Assembly (NCBI GenBank): GCA_036524155.1
Contig: DATDCV010000114.1
Location: forward strand, 1-14,414
Direction: 5' to 3'
DNA: 14,414 bases
Origin: DATDCV01 sp036524155
GTDB lineage: Bacteria; Verrucomicrobiota; Verrucomicrobiia; Limisphaerales; UBA8199
The stretch's first letter is position 1. Every line of letters starts with the position of its first letter. Under the pieces are notes generated by a model. It was not told where the DNA came from, made no database searches, and was given only the letters and a program-made list of their open reading frames with translations. A program made the position numbers and the translations under genes. Below are positions 12,024-14,414 of the stretch, piece by piece.

Positions 12024-14414
12024 TCAAGCCCGGGCAGCGTCGAGTCTGCCGGCGGGCAAACTTCCAGCCGGGGGTTCCGGTGTTGGCGTTGGTACGGGCG
12101 CGTGCACCCTGCGCCAGCCGAGCTTCATCAGCACGGAGTAGAACACGGGCGTGAGAAACAGGCCGAAGAGCGTCACGCCGATCATGCCGGAGAACACCGC
12201 GATGCCCATTGCCTGGCGCATCTCCGCGCCCGCGCCGTGCGACTTCACGAGAGGGAACACACCGGCAATGAACGCGATGGAGGTCATCAGGATCGGGCGC
12301 AAACGCAATCGGCTGGCCTCGATGGCGGCTTCGACAGGCGACTTGCCTTCGTCCTGTTTGTTCTTCGCAAACTCGACAATCAGAATCGCGTTCTTGCAGG
12401 CCAGGCCGACGAGCACAATGAGGCCAATCTGCGTGAAGATGTTGTTATCGCCGCCCTTGAGCCACACGCCGGAGATGGCGAAGAGCAGGCACATCGGCAC
12501 GATGAGAATGATGGCCAGGGGCAGGCGGAAGCTCTCGTATTGGGCGGCGAGCACCAGGAACACCAGCAGCAGACAGAGCGGATACACATACACGGCGGTG
12601 TTCCCAGCGAGGATCCGCTGATAGGTCAGCTCGGTCCATTCGAACGCCGCGCCCCTGGGCAGCGTTTCGTTGGCCAGTTTGGCGATGAGGGCTTCGGCCT
12701 GGCCGGAACTGAAGCCGGGCGCAGGACCCCCGTTGATCTCAGCGGCGGGATAGCCATTGTAACGCATCGCGCGGTCGGGTCCGTGGGTTTCGGTCACCTT
12801 CACCAGCGTGCCCAGCGACACCATTTGGCCTTTGGTATTGCGCGTCTTGAGCCGGGTGATGTCCTCCGCCCGATCGCGGAAAGGCGCGTCCGCCTGGGCG
12901 ATGACCTGGTAGGTGCGGCCAAAGCGGTTGAAGTCATTCACATAAAGCGAGCCGAGATAAACCTGCATTGTCTCGAACAGGTTTTGCAGCGGCACGCCCT
13001 GCTGCTTGGCCTTCACCCGGTCAATATTGGCGTCGAGCTGCGGCACGTTCACGGTAAAGGTCGAAAACACGCCGGCGAGGCCGGGCGTTTGATAGCTCTT
13101 GCCAATGATTTGCTGCAGGTTTCGCGCGAGCGTGTCGTAGCCGAGATCCGACCGGTCTTCGACGAATAGTTTGAAACCGCCGATGGTGCCGAGGCCCATC
13201 ACGGGCGGCGGCGGCACGGTAAGGACGAACGCGTCCTGGATGGAGGCGAACTTTTGGTTCAACTGGCCGGCGATGGCCGGGCCGCTGAGGTCCGCCGTTT
13301 TGCGCTCTTCAAACGGATCGAGGCAGAAGAAGACAATGCCCGCGTTCGGCGCGACGCTGAAACCGCTGATGCTCAGGCCGGGAAACGCAACCGCGCTTTG
13401 CACACCGGGCTGTTTCAGGCCGAGGTCGGACATGCGTCGAATGACCGCTTCCGTGCGGTCCAGGGAAGCGCCGTCCGGCAATTGCGCGAACGCGACCAGA
13501 TACTGCTTGTCCTGTGTCGGCACGAAACCGGTGGGAACTTTGTTGAAGCTCCAGCCGGTGAGGAACACGAGCCCGCCATAGACCAGCAGGGCGACGGCGC
13601 TCTTGCGCAGGACGGCCCCGACCCCGGCGGCGTATTTGCCGCCGGACCAGGCGAACACGCGGTTGAACGGACGGAAAAACCAGCCGAACGCTTTTTCCAT
13701 CGAGCGCGCGAACCAGTCCTTCGGCGCGTGATGATCCCGGAGCAGCACGGCGCAAAGCGCCGGCGACAAGGTCAGGGAATTAAATGCCGAGATCACGGTC
13801 GAGATGGCGATCGTGATTGCGAATTGACGGTAGAACTGGCCGGTGAGCCCGCTGATGAAAGCAGTCGGCACGAACACCGCGCACAACACCAGCGCCGTCG
13901 CGATAATCGGGCTGGTGACCTCGCTCATCGCGCGCCTGGAGGCATCGACGGGGGACAAACCCAGGGCGATATTGCGCTCCACGTTTTCAACCACCACGAT
14001 CGCATCATCCACCACAATCCCAATCGCCAGCACCAGGCCGAACAGCGACAGGTTGTTGATCGAAAAACCCAGGGCCAGCATCACGGCAAACGTGCCGACG
14101 AGCGAGACGGGCACCGCCGCCAGCGGGATGATCGAGGCGCGCCACGTCTGGAGAAAAATGATCACGACGAGGACCACCAGCAGGATCGCCTCGACCAGAG
14201 TGTGCACCACTGCTTCGATAGAATGCCGCACAAACACGGTCGGGTCGTAAACCACCGAATAATCCACGCCATCAGGGAAATTCTGCTTCAGCGTCTGCAT
14301 GGTCTGGCGAACTTGCTTGGAGAGTTCGAGGGCGTTGGCACCCGGCAACTGAAAGATGGGCAGCGCGACAGCCGTCTTATTGTTCAGCAGCGAGCGCAGC
14401 GCATAGCTGTCGGC
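12024..14414 (-). CDS. RND efflux permease, HAE1/AcrB type, 5' end outside window
   Basis: The reading frame is open to the right edge; 796 C-terminal residues of about 1,050 are visible. The first visible residues (SYALRSLLNNKTAVALPIFQ) match the porter region before the second membrane helix of AcrB. The helix with VVDDAIVVVENVERNI holds the Asp pair that relays protons (AcrB D407/D408), and GLACKNAILIVEFAK holds the partner Lys (AcrB K940). The protein is a proton-driven inner-membrane pump with 12 helices, 11 of them in view. Both porter loops and the second repeat are intact. The TGA at 12026-12024 is followed 25 bases later by the outer-membrane lipoprotein gene; an adaptor gene would be expected upstream beyond the edge. 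Drug or solvent substrate cannot be told. Confidence 0.95.
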   Translation of the reverse strand, partial: ADSYALRSLLNNKTAVALPIFQLPGANALELSKQVRQTMQTLKQNFPDGVDYSVVYDPTVFVRHSIEAVVHTLVEAILLVVLVVIIFLQTWRASIIPLAAVPVSLVGTFAVMLALGFSINNLSLFGLVLAIGIVVDDAIVVVENVERNIALGLSPVDASRRAMSEVTSPIIATALVLCAVFVPTAFISGLTGQFYRQFAITIAISTVISAFNSLTLSPALCAVLLRDHHAPKDWFARSMEKAFGWFFRPFNRVFAWSGGKYAAGVGAVLRKSAVALLVYGGLVFLTGWSFNKVPTGFVPTQDKQYLVAFAQLPDGASLDRTEAVIRRMSDLGLKQPGVQSAVAFPGLSISGFSVAPNAGIVFFCLDPFEERKTADLSGPAIAGQLNQKFASIQDAFVLTVPPPPVMGLGTIGGFKLFVEDRSDLGYDTLARNLQQIIGKSYQTPGLAGVFSTFTVNVPQLDANIDRVKAKQQGVPLQNLFETMQVYLGSLYVNDFNRFGRTYQVIAQADAPFRDRAEDITRLKTRNTKGQMVSLGTLVKVTETHGPDRAMRYNGYPAAEINGGPAPGFSSGQAEALIAKLANETLPRGAAFEWTELTYQRILAGNTAVYVYPLCLLLVFLVLAAQYESFRLPLAIILIVPMCLLFAISGVWLKGGDNNIFTQIGLIVLVGLACKNAILIVEFAKNKQDEGKSPVEAAIEASRLRLRPILMTSIAFIAGVFPLVKSHGAGAEMRQAMGIAVFSGMIGVTLFGLFLTPVFYSVLMKLGWRRVHAPVPTPTPEPPAGSLPAGRLDAARA

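Noticed and set aside
12102..13169. 355-codon plus-strand open frame
   Set aside because: Antisense shadow of the RND permease, with a His/Arg/Glu-rich composition typical of such shadows.

Overview
The window looks like a chromosomal segment of a high-GC member of the Verrucomicrobiota (Pedosphaera/Limisphaerales-like). This placement is inferred from protein style, not from a marker gene. The clues are a RAYT-type transposase with a long C-terminal extension, an ECF sigma factor fused to a membrane and coiled-coil tail, a large secreted beta-helix protein with a DxDxDG-NWQEW C-terminus, and many short dispersed repeats between genes.

Left part (1-1863): all coding here is on the minus strand. 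A RAYT (Y1/HUH) transposase gene runs off the left edge. It appears to be inserted in the start of an integron gene cassette. Next to it are two complete cassettes, each with one small membrane-protein gene and its own 90-bp attC site (990-1079 and 1414-1503). The attC sites share the same L-box stem with one extrahelical A. Each complete cassette carries core boxes that are exactly complementary to each other (ACCTAAC with GTTAGGT; GCCGAAC with GTTCGGC), which is strong evidence for real cassettes. The array begins at 1863 in a possible attI-like junction, but no integrase gene is visible in the window.

Middle-left (about 1864-2819): no credible gene. This stretch is a patchwork of tandem repeats and hairpins.

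Middle (2820-10216): an ECF sigma factor with a membrane-anchored coiled-coil tail (minus) is divergent from a secreted, membrane-anchored HExxH metallopeptidase-like protein with a helix-hairpin-helix segment (plus). It is followed by a 1,116-residue secreted right-handed beta-helix protein built from two paralogous repeat modules around a PKD-like domain.

Right part (10493-14414): a minus-strand efflux operon. The 3' part of an HAE1/AcrB-type RND permease lies 25 bp upstream of a NodT-type outer-membrane lipoprotein. The periplasmic adaptor gene, if present, would lie beyond the right edge.

The sigma factor, peptidase, beta-helix protein and efflux genes read as ordinary chromosomal content. 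The integron remnant with its transposon-broken cassette is the most unusual element.
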